Below, one piece after another: positions 43,436 to 53,076 of a stretch of 64,000 nucleotides of DNA. A model generated the notes under the pieces. The model was not told the origin of the DNA. It searched no databases and saw nothing but the letters and a program-made list of their open reading frames with translations. The stretch's first letter is position 1. The number at the start of each line of letters is the position of its first letter. The stretch is from Clavaria fumosa (lineage: Eukaryota; Basidiomycota; Agaricomycetes; Agaricales; Clavariaceae). The stretch spans positions 558,001-622,000 of the forward strand of contig OX637804.1 of assembly GCA_951802425.1 (NCBI GenBank). Reading direction: 5' to 3'. Position numbers and translations under genes: made by a program.

Positions 43436-46400
43436 TTGTACAACAAAACCCCCGAAATAAATTCCCTGTCTACGGACGCTGTTCTTCCAGTTTACTTGGG
43501 AAAGAAATATAAGAAAGTCGCGAATCGCGTCAATCCGATCAAAGCGACAGTACCCAAAGAATTCCGGATTGTCCGACGCCGACACCCGGACCCCCTAGCC
43601 GATATGCCAACTCTTCCGACCCATCCCCCCGATTTCACCCCCGGTCTTCGATACACTCAAAACCGGAAAGACACGCACAACGCCAACCCCACCGGATTCT
43701 TATGGCCGGAGGAAGAAAAACTCGTTCACCATCTTATTAAAGCCCAGGAAGACGCCTTCGCTTGGAAAGAGACCGAAAAAGGACGATTCGACGCAAAATA
43801 CTTCGATCCGATTATTATCCCGACAGTCGAACATATCCCTTGGATCTTCAAAAATATACCGATTCCCCCCGGTATTTACGACGAAGTTCTCAAAGTAATC
43901 CGGGAAAAGATCGCAGCCGGCGTTTATGAAGAATCCAACTCTTCTTATCGGTCCCAGTGGTTTTGCGTGTTAAAGAAAGACGGAAAGTCTCTCCGACTCG
44001 TGCACAACCTCCAGCCGCTTAACAAAATCACTATCGGCGATTCCGCGGTCCCCCCGATAATGGAGGTTTTTGCGGAATCATTCGCCGGACGCGGATGTTA
44101 CGGATCACTCGACCTTTTCGTCTCCTTCGATCAGCGGTCTCTGGACGAACGAAGCCGAGACCTCACCACGTTTCAAACCCCTCTCGGAGCAAAACGGCTC
44201 ACCTGCGTCCCCATGGGATACACCAACGCGACGCAGATTATGCATGGAGACGTCACGCATGTTCTACAAGATGAAATTCCGCACGTAACCATCCCATTCG
44301 TAGACGATGTAGCGATCAAGGGCCCGGAAACCCGATACGAGCTTCCGGACGGCACCTACGAGACGATCCCTGAGAATCCGCAAATACGACGATTTGTTTG
44401 GGAGCATTTAAATAACGTCAACCGGGTGCTCCAACGAATCAAGAAAGTCGGAGGAACCTTTAACGGCAAGAAAACGACAATTTGCGTTCCCGAAGCAGTC
44501 GTTACCGGACATACGTGCACATACGAAGGACGAGTTCCGGATGCCTCCAACGTTCAGCGTATCCGGGACTGGCCTCCTTGCAAAACCCTGACCGATGTCC
44601 GATCATTTTTAGGGGTTTGCGGACTACTCCGGATATTCATTAAAAACTACGCCGTACTTGCCCGACCTCTTGTCAGTCTAACTCGCAAGGACGTGCCATT
44701 CAGATTCGAAAAAGAAGAACAAAACTCGATGGACCGACTCAAACACGCGATTCTGAACTCATCCGCCATCCGACCAATCGACTACCGCTCCGGACAACCC
44801 GTAATCCTCGCCGTCGACTCATCAAATATCGCCGTTGGTTTCGCACTCTTCCAAATTGGAGAAGATGGAATACGATATCCCTCCCGCTTTGGCTCCATTA
44901 CCTGGAACGAACGCGAGGCCCGATACTCACAAGCAAAAATCGAATTATACGGACTCTTCCGCGCACTTCGGTCGTACCGGATTTACCTTATAGGCCTTCC
45001 GAAATTTACTGTCGAAATGGACGCGAAGTTCATTAAGGGTATGCTAAACAATCCGGACATTCAACCCAACGCTGCCATGAATCGATGGATTGCCGGTATA
45101 CTACTCTTCGATTTCGATCTTGTTCATATTCCCGCAGATAAGCACACCGGAGCCGACGGACTATCACGCCGACGTGCCGCAGATGGTGAAGAAGATACCG
45201 AGTCTGAAGATCACGAAGAATGGATCGATCGGAGCTACGTATTCGCCATGGAACACATGAATCGAGCACCGGACGCTTCCTACACATCCGAGACACGACT
45301 CGCCGGCATCACCCATACTCGCTTCAAAGTTTACACAGGATCGACGCTACTCAATTCGACGGTACCACCCGAGGAATCACCGACCCCGAACGAATCTTCC
45401 GCCGTCCTTATACCCCGATCCGATGCAGCAAACAAAAGAGAAGAACAGATTCGCAAAATTGAATCTTTCCTTCGAAACCCGATCCGTCCCTCCGGCATTG
45501 ACGCAAACCAGTTCCGACGACTGGTCCGCTCCGCATCCGAGTTCTTCATCCTAGATGACAAATTATGGCGTCGCCGACCTAACGGATACCACCAAGTAGT
45601 ACCTCCGGACCACAAACGTCTCGCAATTATCACAGAGGCACACGATTCACTTGGCCACAAAGGCGTTTACGTTATCCGGACACGTATTCTAAATCGGTTC
45701 TGGTGGCCGGTGCTGGATCAAGACGTAAAATGGTTTGTCAAAACTTGTCACCAATGCCAAACTCGGCAAATCCGGAAGATCTTCATTCCACCGACGGTCG
45801 CTACACCGGCCGGTCTTTTCCGTCGAGCGCACATTGATACTATGTTCCTACCAAGAGCCCGCGGTTTCCGACTTCTCGTCCACGCCCGATGCTCGTTATC
45901 CGCATATCCGGAAGCAAGACCGCTACGAAACGAGACCGCCCGACTTCTCGGAACCTTCATATTCGAAGATATACTATGCCGATGGGGAGCAGTAGAAGAG
46001 ATTATCACGGATAACGGAGCCCCATTTATCAAAGCCCTCGATTTCCTTAAGAAACGGTACGGAATCCATCACATCCGTATATCCGGATACAACTCCCGCG
46101 CTAACGGCGTCATCGAACGTGCCCATCGATCGGTCCGTGAGTCGTTAATCAAAGCAGCAGATGGAGACGAATCGAAATGGCCGGACGTTTTACCCTCAGT
46201 CATTTGGGCAGAACGAACCACGATCCAACGGTCCACCGGCCACTCCCCATTTTACATCGCACATGGCGTCGAACCGCTTTTCCCCTTCGACATATCCGAA
46301 GCAACATATTTAATTCCGACCGCCGACGCCCCGATGACCACTCCGGAACTGATAGCCCTTCGTGCCCGCCAACTGCAAAAACGAGAAGAAGATCTAGCAA

Positions 46401-46918
46401 CAATCGCCGATAAAGTGCTCGCTGCCCGCAAACAATCCGTCAAGCAGTTCATCGACGCACACCGGAAGTCTATTATCGACTACGACTTCCAACCCGGATC
46501 GTTGGTATTGATCCGCAATTCGGCCGTTGAAATGGAATTAAATCGAAAAACAAAACCGCGATTCTTCGGACCGATGATCGTCGTTCGCCGAACACAATAT
46601 GGCGCCTATATTCTCTCGGAACTCGACGGCGCCGTTTCCAAAATCCACTACGCAGCTTTCCGCATCATTCCCTACTATCCGAGGTCGCAAACATCGATTC
46701 CGGTCACTTCTATCATCGACCAAACGACGGAGATAAACGAGGACATCTCTCCCTATCAAATACACGAGGCGTCACCCAACTCTATCGACAGAGAAGATGA
46801 GCAAAACCAAGCGGCTGACCTATCCGATGAATCCGATAATGAAACCACCGACGACGACACTGCAGAAACTCTTCCGCAACGCTCCGGAGCAACCCGGAAC
46901 CTTTGGCCTCGCCATTAA
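43436..46918 (+). CDS. Element D pol: RT, RNase H, integrase
   Basis: 1160 residues from 43436, and the frame is open further upstream to at least 43301, overlapping gag in -1. RT: SQWFCVLKKDGKSLRLVHNL, GCYGSLDLFVSFDQR, PMGYTNATQIMHGDV, IPFVDDVAIKGP (Asp pair present). RNase H: VDSSNIAVGFALFQ, YSQAKIELYGLFRAL. Integrase: zinc finger HDSLGHKG...CHQCQTR, HIDTMFL, ITDNGAPF, NGVIERAHRSVRE (D, D, E). No chromodomain is visible at the C-terminus, unlike A and B. This Agaricomycete-specific clade has a long insertion around the RT active site (YELPDGTYETIPENP). No internal stop; probably functional. Confidence 0.88.
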   Translation: MYNKTPEINSLSTDAVLPVYLGKKYKKVANRVNPIKATVPKEFRIVRRRHPDPLADMPTLPTHPPDFTPGLRYTQNRKDTHNANPTGFLWPEEEKLVHHLIKAQEDAFAWKETEKGRFDAKYFDPIIIPTVEHIPWIFKNIPIPPGIYDEVLKVIREKIAAGVYEESNSSYRSQWFCVLKKDGKSLRLVHNLQPLNKITIGDSAVPPIMEVFAESFAGRGCYGSLDLFVSFDQRSLDERSRDLTTFQTPLGAKRLTCVPMGYTNATQIMHGDVTHVLQDEIPHVTIPFVDDVAIKGPETRYELPDGTYETIPENPQIRRFVWEHLNNVNRVLQRIKKVGGTFNGKKTTICVPEAVVTGHTCTYEGRVPDASNVQRIRDWPPCKTLTDVRSFLGVCGLLRIFIKNYAVLARPLVSLTRKDVPFRFEKEEQNSMDRLKHAILNSSAIRPIDYRSGQPVILAVDSSNIAVGFALFQIGEDGIRYPSRFGSITWNEREARYSQAKIELYGLFRALRSYRIYLIGLPKFTVEMDAKFIKGMLNNPDIQPNAAMNRWIAGILLFDFDLVHIPADKHTGADGLSRRRAADGEEDTESEDHEEWIDRSYVFAMEHMNRAPDASYTSETRLAGITHTRFKVYTGSTLLNSTVPPEESPTPNESSAVLIPRSDAANKREEQIRKIESFLRNPIRPSGIDANQFRRLVRSASEFFILDDKLWRRRPNGYHQVVPPDHKRLAIITEAHDSLGHKGVYVIRTRILNRFWWPVLDQDVKWFVKTCHQCQTRQIRKIFIPPTVATPAGLFRRAHIDTMFLPRARGFRLLVHARCSLSAYPEARPLRNETARLLGTFIFEDILCRWGAVEEIITDNGAPFIKALDFLKKRYGIHHIRISGYNSRANGVIERAHRSVRESLIKAADGDESKWPDVLPSVIWAERTTIQRSTGHSPFYIAHGVEPLFPFDISEATYLIPTADAPMTTPELIALRARQLQKREEDLATIADKVLAARKQSVKQFIDAHRKSIIDYDFQPGSLVLIRNSAVEMELNRKTKPRFFGPMIVVRRTQYGAYILSELDGAVSKIHYAAFRIIPYYPRSQTSIPVTSIIDQTTEINEDISPYQIHEASPNSIDREDEQNQAADLSDESDNETTDDDTAETLPQRSGATRNLWPRH

Positions 46919-47142
46919 GTATTTTTTCTCCATCATATCCTTCATTTTTCTATACTTCACATTGATTCACACCTTCAAAAAAAAAAAAAAAAAAAAAAAA
47001 TCGAAATTTCGGACAAGTCCAAACTTTATACCCGACGTTCTTTCAACCATTTTCTCACATTCTCACATTCCTCACTTATCCCACACGACATACCATACCA
47101 AATAGAAAAAGAAAAACATATATAAAAACAAAAACAAAATAT
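46919..47142 (+). other. Spacer with genomic A24 tract between converging genes
   Basis: After the pol stop the plus strand has a run of 24 A (46977-47000), then about 140 bp to the stop of the antisense gene. It resembles a fossil poly(A) tail inside the element. Confidence 0.5.
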
Positions 47143-48712
47143 TTACTTAGAGGACGACTCGCCAAGGAGGAGCATCCGGAGCAGCTCCGCTCCGGCCTTC
47201 ACCTGGTCCGCCCCCCTCTCCATCATCTCCAGCGCCCTATCGAGCGCCTCCCTCCCGGACACCCCTCGCGCCACCTCCCGCTCCTTACCCTTCCGACTTG
47301 GTCCCGCCTCCGCCTTCTTCTTCTTTGCCGGCGGCTCCTCCACCAGCTCCACACTGGTATCCTCCTCAATCTCGTCCTCCTCCTCCGGCGTCGTCTCCTC
47401 GCGAACCGGTACCCGCGTCGCACCTCGCCTCGGCCTCTTACTTCCGCTCGCTCCCGCCGCCTTCGGACCTGTTCCGATACGTTAGCAAATGCGGACCCGA
47501 TACCTTCTCGACATACCTTCCGTTCCGGACACCGCCGCTCTCTCTGTTTTCGCTCCTGAAACACACCTATCATTTGTCTCATCATGAAAAATAAAAAGAA
47601 TACCACTTACCTCGCACAGCCGACAGACTGCACGATACCTTATACGTCCGGCACCACCGGCACGCTATCCCCTCCACTCCGTAGCACGCCCGCCACTTCC
47701 GGGTGCACTCCTTGCACCCCGGAACGTGCTCCTAATCATTATATCAGACGTCGAAAAAGCCTCACATATCTTAATTAACCACTCACCTTATCTCCAGGCT
47801 GCCGCGCAGCCCGGGACTCTATGTCGCTCTTCGCCCCGCCTCTCCTCCCTTGCCCTCGCTCCGCTGCCTTCCGCCTCGCGATCTCCACCCACACCGGAGT
47901 CGCCATCATCCGCGCACCGTCCCGGTGCACGAACATCGGCTCCTCCACCGACTGCTCGCCTCCCCCGGCCACCGCACTCACCGCCGCCGCCTCGATAACA
48001 CCGACGGGCGTCACCCCGTCGGTTCCCCACACGGTCCGATGACCGTCCGGATCCTCCCCTGCCGCCACCTCGTCCACACGCAGCTCTCCGGCGTCCGGTG
48101 ATATCGTCGTCGTTGTTACCGCCGCTGCACCGGACTCCGCCGCTCCCGTCGTCGTCGTTGTTGCCGCCGCCGCCGCCTCGCCCTCGTCGTCGTTGTTGCC
48201 GCCGCCGCCGCCTCGCCCTCGTCGTCGCTGTCACTTACGACAATTAAGCGCGCCCGGGCAAGGCGCGCCCTCTTCTCGGCAGCCCGCCTCTCCTCCGCCT
48301 CCGCCTCTGCTGCGGCCCGCTCAGTAGCCGCCCTCTCCTCGCTCGTGCGCTGTTTCTCGGCCTCGACCTCCTCCCGCCTTCTCGTCCGCTCAGCGGACCA
48401 CTCGTCCCCGCGGAGCTTCCGCCACTTCTTGAGCCTTCGCGCGACCCGGACGAGTCCCTCGTCCACCTCCACGTCGTCGTCGATCGCTGCCACATATCCG
48501 GCAAGAAAATCGTCCTAAAAACGTTGTCAGTGCGATACAAAAAGTACGAAAGATTCTCGTTCACGCACCGCGTCACCCGCATACGTCCCCACCCACTCCG
48601 CGCACTCTCCATCCTGCCCCCGATCCGGCAACTCCTCGCCCGGCGCCATGGCCTGCGCCTCGGTCATCGCCTGGACTGCGTTTCGAAAGATTGAAGAATC
48701 GAAGTTTTCCAT
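47143..48712 (-). pseudogene. Spliced antisense accessory gene of element D: coiled coil and six-Cys cluster
   Basis: Five exons, complement(join(47143..47468, 47517..47555, 47611..47731, 47787..48514, 48569..48712)), with four GT-AG introns of 48-55 bp and a GCTAAC branch-like site. Order: MENFDSSIFRNAVQAM..., a long Glu/Arg/Ala coiled coil (WSAERTRRREEVEAEKQR), an acidic SDSDDEGE patch, an Ala/Thr linker, a VWVEIARRKAAERG helix, then CKEC-x6-C-x7-C-RWC-x6-C, and a helical, Lys-rich tail ending LLLGESSSK. The cysteine pattern is like fungal Zn(II)2Cys6 clusters. A perfect 35-bp tandem duplication in exon 4-equivalent (48151-48220) breaks the frame; without it the exon is 693 nt and all phases fit. 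Expressed from the opposite strand, starting 158 bp before the 3' LTR. Role unknown; possibly regulates or targets the element. Confidence 0.75.
48151..48220. repeat. Perfect 35-bp tandem duplication
   Basis: Copies at 48151-48185 and 48186-48220 are identical (starting GTCGTCGTTGTTGCC). 35 is not a multiple of three, so it shifts the antisense gene's frame. Confidence 0.9.
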
Positions 48713-48869
48713 TGTCGGAGAGTTGACGTGTTGCTGTCGCTGGAGAAAACACAAGGGTGTGTTTGGACCTATGTGCACCCACACGACGCGTACTTCACGA
48801 TCAACAAACCGTTATTTGGCCTTGTTTGGTTGCAACCGAGGGCGGTTGCATTTTCAGCCCCCGGGAGAA

Positions 48870-49787
48870 TGTAAGGACCATATGCGATCTAAACACGGAA
48901 ACATGACAGATACCGACTATCCGGATGTTTTGCGATCCAAAGAAATTACGTGCGATACAAACCGATAACGATCCGACACCGTCCGATAACCACCGATAGT
49001 ATCCGATACATGTCCGATGTCGGACACTTCGGTCTTCAATCCCCCGTGACGATCACAGCCCACCGCTCTCACACACCGCCCACGCCTCTCTATTTCACCT
49101 CTCCAGCACGGTCAGCGCTCGACATACACACTATTCCATTCCCATTCCTTTATTTCATATACCATGCTGTAAATTTCATATTATGATCCCTTTCAACCAT
49201 TCAATCGTTTAAACGTTTCAAACCCTTTGCAGTACCTTGTCCATTGTTCTTAGTACCCCTTTGCTGTACCAGCCCCACTTTCCTTCAGTTTATGAGCGGT
49301 CCGGACATTTGCTAGTTATCGGACATTTCATTCCTCCGAGCTACTCATTTCCCTTGTGATATAACTCCTTCATGTAACCCTTCACGCGACATGGCGCTGT
49401 TCCATGTGTTTTCCGGACATTTCCGTACATTCCAATTTGCTGTACTTACAGAACTGTACTTAAGTACACTCCGGACCTCTCTGAAATACAGCTTTCTGAA
49501 CCCCTTCTCTCTGTTAGAAACCTCACCTAAGCTCACCCGTCGTCGCAACCTTCGATCCGCTGGCCTCCGTCGTTGCCGGCCCTTCGTCTTATCGCACCAT
49601 CCTTATCGGATTTTATCGGACACATAGCAGAATATCCCGGACACCGTATATTTCTATTTCTCACATATTTTGAATTCATACTCCACATCCTCAAGGGTGT
49701 TTGGTGAATCTCTAACGCCTTACAGGAACCCCTGAAGGACTTGACTGTAATCAAGCAGTTGCAGCAAGAACCGTAATACCCACTACA
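48870..49787 (+). repeat. Element D 3' LTR, 918 bp
   Basis: Matches the 5' LTR except G49078 for A40088, by eye over the full length. Preceded by CCCCCGGGAGAA, a weak polypurine tract. Confidence 0.93.
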
Positions 49788-49791
49788 GCGC

Positions 49792-52600
49792 GGCTTTCTC
49801 CATGGCCTTCTTGGCATTATCTCGGGCCTTCTGTAGTTTTGTGGCGAAGTCAGAGGCCTCCAGGGTATGCGGCACGTCGGGCAAGCTAATATCACCCATG
49901 CGAGGGTGAAAACCATAGTTTAAAAAGAAAGGGCTGTATTTGGTAGCGGAATGTTGCCGGTTGTTTAGGGCGAATTCCGCGGTGGGTAGCCAGTCTGACC
50001 AGTCGTCCTGCATAAAATCGACATATGAGCGCAGGTATATCTCTATCTCCTGGTTCATCCTTTCCGTTTGTCCGTCGGTTTGCGGGTGGTAAGCGGTGCT
50101 CGGGTTTCCTTTTATGCCAATAATTTTATAAAATTCCTCCATGAAATTCGAGACGAATTGAGATCCTCGGTCGCTTATCACCTTGCAAGGCACTCCATGG
50201 CTGCGAAGTACCCGGTCCCACAGGATTTTTGCTGCTCCTAGTGCCGTGAGCTTCGTGTCTGTAGCTTCCAGTAGGGTCATTTTCGTGAGCTTGTCGCATA
50301 TTACAAGAATCGCATTATGGGTAGCAGATTTTGATAGCAGCCCGATAAGGTCCCAAGTGATCATGTGCCACGGGCAGGGCGGTATAGCGTGCGGATGCAG
50401 GGGCGCACGTCGTTTTGTCCGGTCAGGTTTTGTTCTCTGACATTTCTCACAGCCAGCTACATATTCCGTTATATCTTCCTTCACCCCCGGCCATGTGAAT
50501 TGCCGGGTAACACTCTCCAAGGTCTTTTCGGGTCCGGGGTGTCCTCCAAGCGGGGAGTCGTGTAGTTCCATCAGGACTTTGTGTATTAGGTCCTGGGGTA
50601 CCCAGATCTTTCCTTGGTGTCGGAAGAGTCCATCCGTTCCTTTTTCGTAGGGTATCGCTTTAGGTGGCATAGTGTTTGTGTGTGCCTCCAGGAGCAATTG
50701 ATCAATTGTCGGCTCGGGGATTAAGAGTGTAGCAAGGCACTGGGCCGGGAAAACCTGTACTAAGGGTTTTTCGTACTTGTCTGTTCCCTCCCAGTAATGT
50801 TGCCACAGCTTAGGCTAGAAGCCAGCTTGAAGCTGTAGCCAAGCTGCAGCTACAGGCGGAGTCAGCTTGGCTACAGCTTCAGCTTGGACAAAATGGCATC
50901 AGCTTCAGCTTAAGCTGGCAGCTAGCTGCAGCTTGATCCAGCTAAAGCTGTAGCCAAGCTGCAGCTCAGGCTTGGCTACAGCTTCAGCTTGACCAAAAAG
51001 AGCATCAGCTTCTCAAGCTGGCTAACAGCTAGCCAAGCTGTGGCAACACTACCTCCCAGTGGTCCGGCTGTCGGGAGAGAGTGTCCGCTTTCATGTTTGT
51101 TTTTCCCGGTTTGTATTTCACTTCAAAGTTGAAGCACTGTAGCTTTGACTGCCATCGCGTTTGTCTAGGGTTGAGTTTTTGACTTTTTTGAAAATACTGA
51201 AGGTTTGCATGGTCGGTGTGGATTTCAAAAGGATCTTTGGCTCCCAGCAAGTAGTGGCGCCATTCCTCTAGCCCCCTGATGATCACTAAAAACTCCTTGT
51301 CGTATGTCGCATAATTCATCTCCGCCGGGGAGAAGGTTTTCGAGATGAAATCTACCGGTCGCCAGACGCCGTCGGGTTGCTGCTGTGAAAGTACTCCTCC
51401 GGTGGCGTAATTACTTGCGTCTACTTCCATTTTCCACTTGCCTTCATCTTGTGGGATTGCTAGCACTACATCGCTTTGCAGTATATCGATTAGACGTCTC
51501 CAGGCTCGTTCTTGTCGGCCCGTCCAGATATACGGTGCGTTGTCGCTTAGTAGTTCGTATAGCGGTTTGGCGATGGTAGCGAATCCCTGTATGAATCTTC
51601 GGAAATAGTTTAGTAGGCCGATCCCCTTTTGGAGGGCGTGTTTGTTCCTCGGCACCGGCCAGTCGGCTATCCCTTTGCACTTTTTGGGTGAGTGCCGGAT
51701 GCTCCCCTCCGAGATCAGTAGTCCCAGGAATGTGACCTCTGACTGCTCTATCTTGCACTTCGATTCGCGGACGCAGAGGTCATTTTCCTGTAATATTCTG
51801 AATACCTCGTGTAGTAAGCGTCGGTGTTCTTCGATCGTCTCCGTTGCTACAAGAATGTCATCGATGTATACGAACACCTTTCCAGTGGCTATCAGCGTAC
51901 AGAAGATGTAGTTCATTCTTCTTTGGAAGACCGAAGGGGCGTTCATTAGTCCGAACTGCATGACGGTGGGCCGTACTGTGCCGTATTTGGTGATTATCGC
52001 GGCGAGGTGTTGTGCCCATTCAGCTATTGCGACGTTCCAATAGCCCCATTCTACGTCTGTGCTTGAGAACACCTTAGCCTTCTTTAGGCTTGCCACTGTC
52101 TCGTCGATCCTAGGTAGCGGGTATATGTCTTTGACGCAAAACGAATTCAAGCGCTTATAATCGATAATGGGTCGCAGCTTGTCCCCTTCGTCTTTGAAGA
52201 AGATCGGACTAACATAGTCCGATTCTCCCCAGACTAGTCGACCGTTCCCCAGATTTTCTTTGAGCCAAGCTTTCAAAGCCTCGTCTTCCCTGTTGGTGAG
52301 TGGATAGACTTTCGAGCGCAGGAAGCCGGGGTCATTTTTAAACTTGATCTCGTAGTCGATCCCCGGTAGAGATTTGGGTAGTTTCTGGCCAGTCTTTCCA
52401 GCAAACACCTGGGGGTATAGGGTCTTCCAGTCAGGTGTGTTTGCCGTTTCGTGTAGGTTTCGGAGGCCATAGCCATAGTCCACGATGTGGCAGTCCTTTC
52501 TTTTGCATTTGTCAAAACGAATGTATTTTTCAAACCACCGGATACTGGGGTTATGGTATCGGAGCCAGTCGTGTCTCAGAACCGCCGGGTGGCCGGTAAC
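49792..52600 (-). pseudogene. Element B pol: RT, RNase H and integrase, split by a MITE and by element D
   Basis: Downstream of a TGA (52601-52603) the same frame continues as VTGHPAVLRHDWLRYHNPSIRW, then RT (VSPIFFKDEGDKLRPIIDY, VFSSTDVEWGYWNVAI, MQFGLMNAPSVFQRRM, FVYIDDILVA), RNase H (MEVDASNYATGGVLSQQ, TYDKEFLVIIRGLEEW, HTDHANLQYF, KADTLSRQPDHWE). The MITE at 50795-51051 interrupts it; beyond, TDKYEKPLVQVFPAQ leads to the integrase (ELHDSPLGGHPG zinc finger, CEKCQRTKPD, TWDLIGLLS, VISDRGSQFVS, QTDGQTERMNQEIE). It ends at 49792 where D is inserted and resumes at 39875. Apart from the two insertions and the TGA, I see no damage. Confidence 0.88.
50795..51051. mobile_element. 257-bp hAT-type MITE inside element B pol
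   Basis: Ends TAATGTTGCCACAGCTT and, reversed, TAGTGTTGCCACAGCTT; flanking 8-bp duplication CCTCCCAG (50787-50794 and 51052-51059). The interior is built of inverted AGCTTGGCTACAGCTTCAGC blocks, so the whole can fold into long hairpins. Removing it and one duplication joins PDHWEG to TDKYEKP in frame. No coding capacity. Confidence 0.88.
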
Positions 52601-53073
52601 TCATCCCAGTAGGAACTGCTTGATCTCGACGTGGCCTCCAATATTGAGTCGTAGGGCCACCGAATGTTTAAAAGCCCCTGATACATTCGTGGTGCCATTG
52701 ATATTTTTGAATATTATGGGAGTCTTGAGTTTTGCAAGATTTATTTTCCTGGCGGTGGCCCATTCCAGGTCCATAACAGACATCGTACAGCCAGAGTCGA
52801 TTAGCAGTTTGATGTCATAGGTCTCTTTAGTGTCCAGGGTGGTTACGAATCCTGGCATGTCCAATTGCCGTTCTCCTCCTTTCCCATATGTGGTCCTGGG
52901 GTCGGTGTCCCAGTCTACATCATCATTGTACCCTGGGAGTTTCTTAGAGGTGAGGTCCTTGAGGGTGTGCTTAGCCCTCTCAGCCTCCTTTGGCAATGGG
53001 AACAACGGCATATGATTCGCAAGTTGTTTTACATGACGGCGGGCCGGAACAATATAAAAGGATCCTGCCTTAG
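52601..53073 (-). CDS. Element B protease region, ending at a TGA before RT
   Basis: The pol frame is entered from gag in -1 and is open from the gag end: VPARRHVKQLANHMPLFPLPK. The first ATG is 53011. It includes LKDLTSKKLPGYNDDVDWDTD, a retropepsin active site YDIKLLIDSGCTMSVMDLEW and VEIKQFLLG before TGA (52601-52603). The RT frame follows directly with no nearby ATG. The decayed relative C has TGA at the same codon. Either readthrough, or an inherited lesion. Confidence 0.75.
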
Positions 53074-53076
53074 CAC

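Larger units (their letters stand above)
39880..49787 (+). mobile_element. Element D: young complete Ty3-type retrotransposon
   Basis: 9908 bp, two 918-bp LTRs with TGTAAGGACC...CACTACA ends, flanked by GCGC (39876-39879 and 49788-49791). It carries gag-protease, an RT/RNase H/integrase polyprotein and a spliced antisense gene. LTRs differ at one base (A40088/G49078). A candidate primer binding site TGGAGCCCACCGCGAGG starts at 40802, four bases after the 5' LTR. It sits antisense to its host B. Confidence 0.92.

Noticed and set aside
39880..49787. Short frames in the two D LTRs (for example 39960-40196 and 48950-49186)
   Set aside because: They are identical because they lie in the duplicated LTR; no domain or start context supports a gene.
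50820..51050. AGCTTGGCTACAGCTTC repeats read as a CRISPR-like or satellite array
   Set aside because: Units are irregular and inverted, and the whole is bounded by hAT-type ends with an 8-bp duplication.
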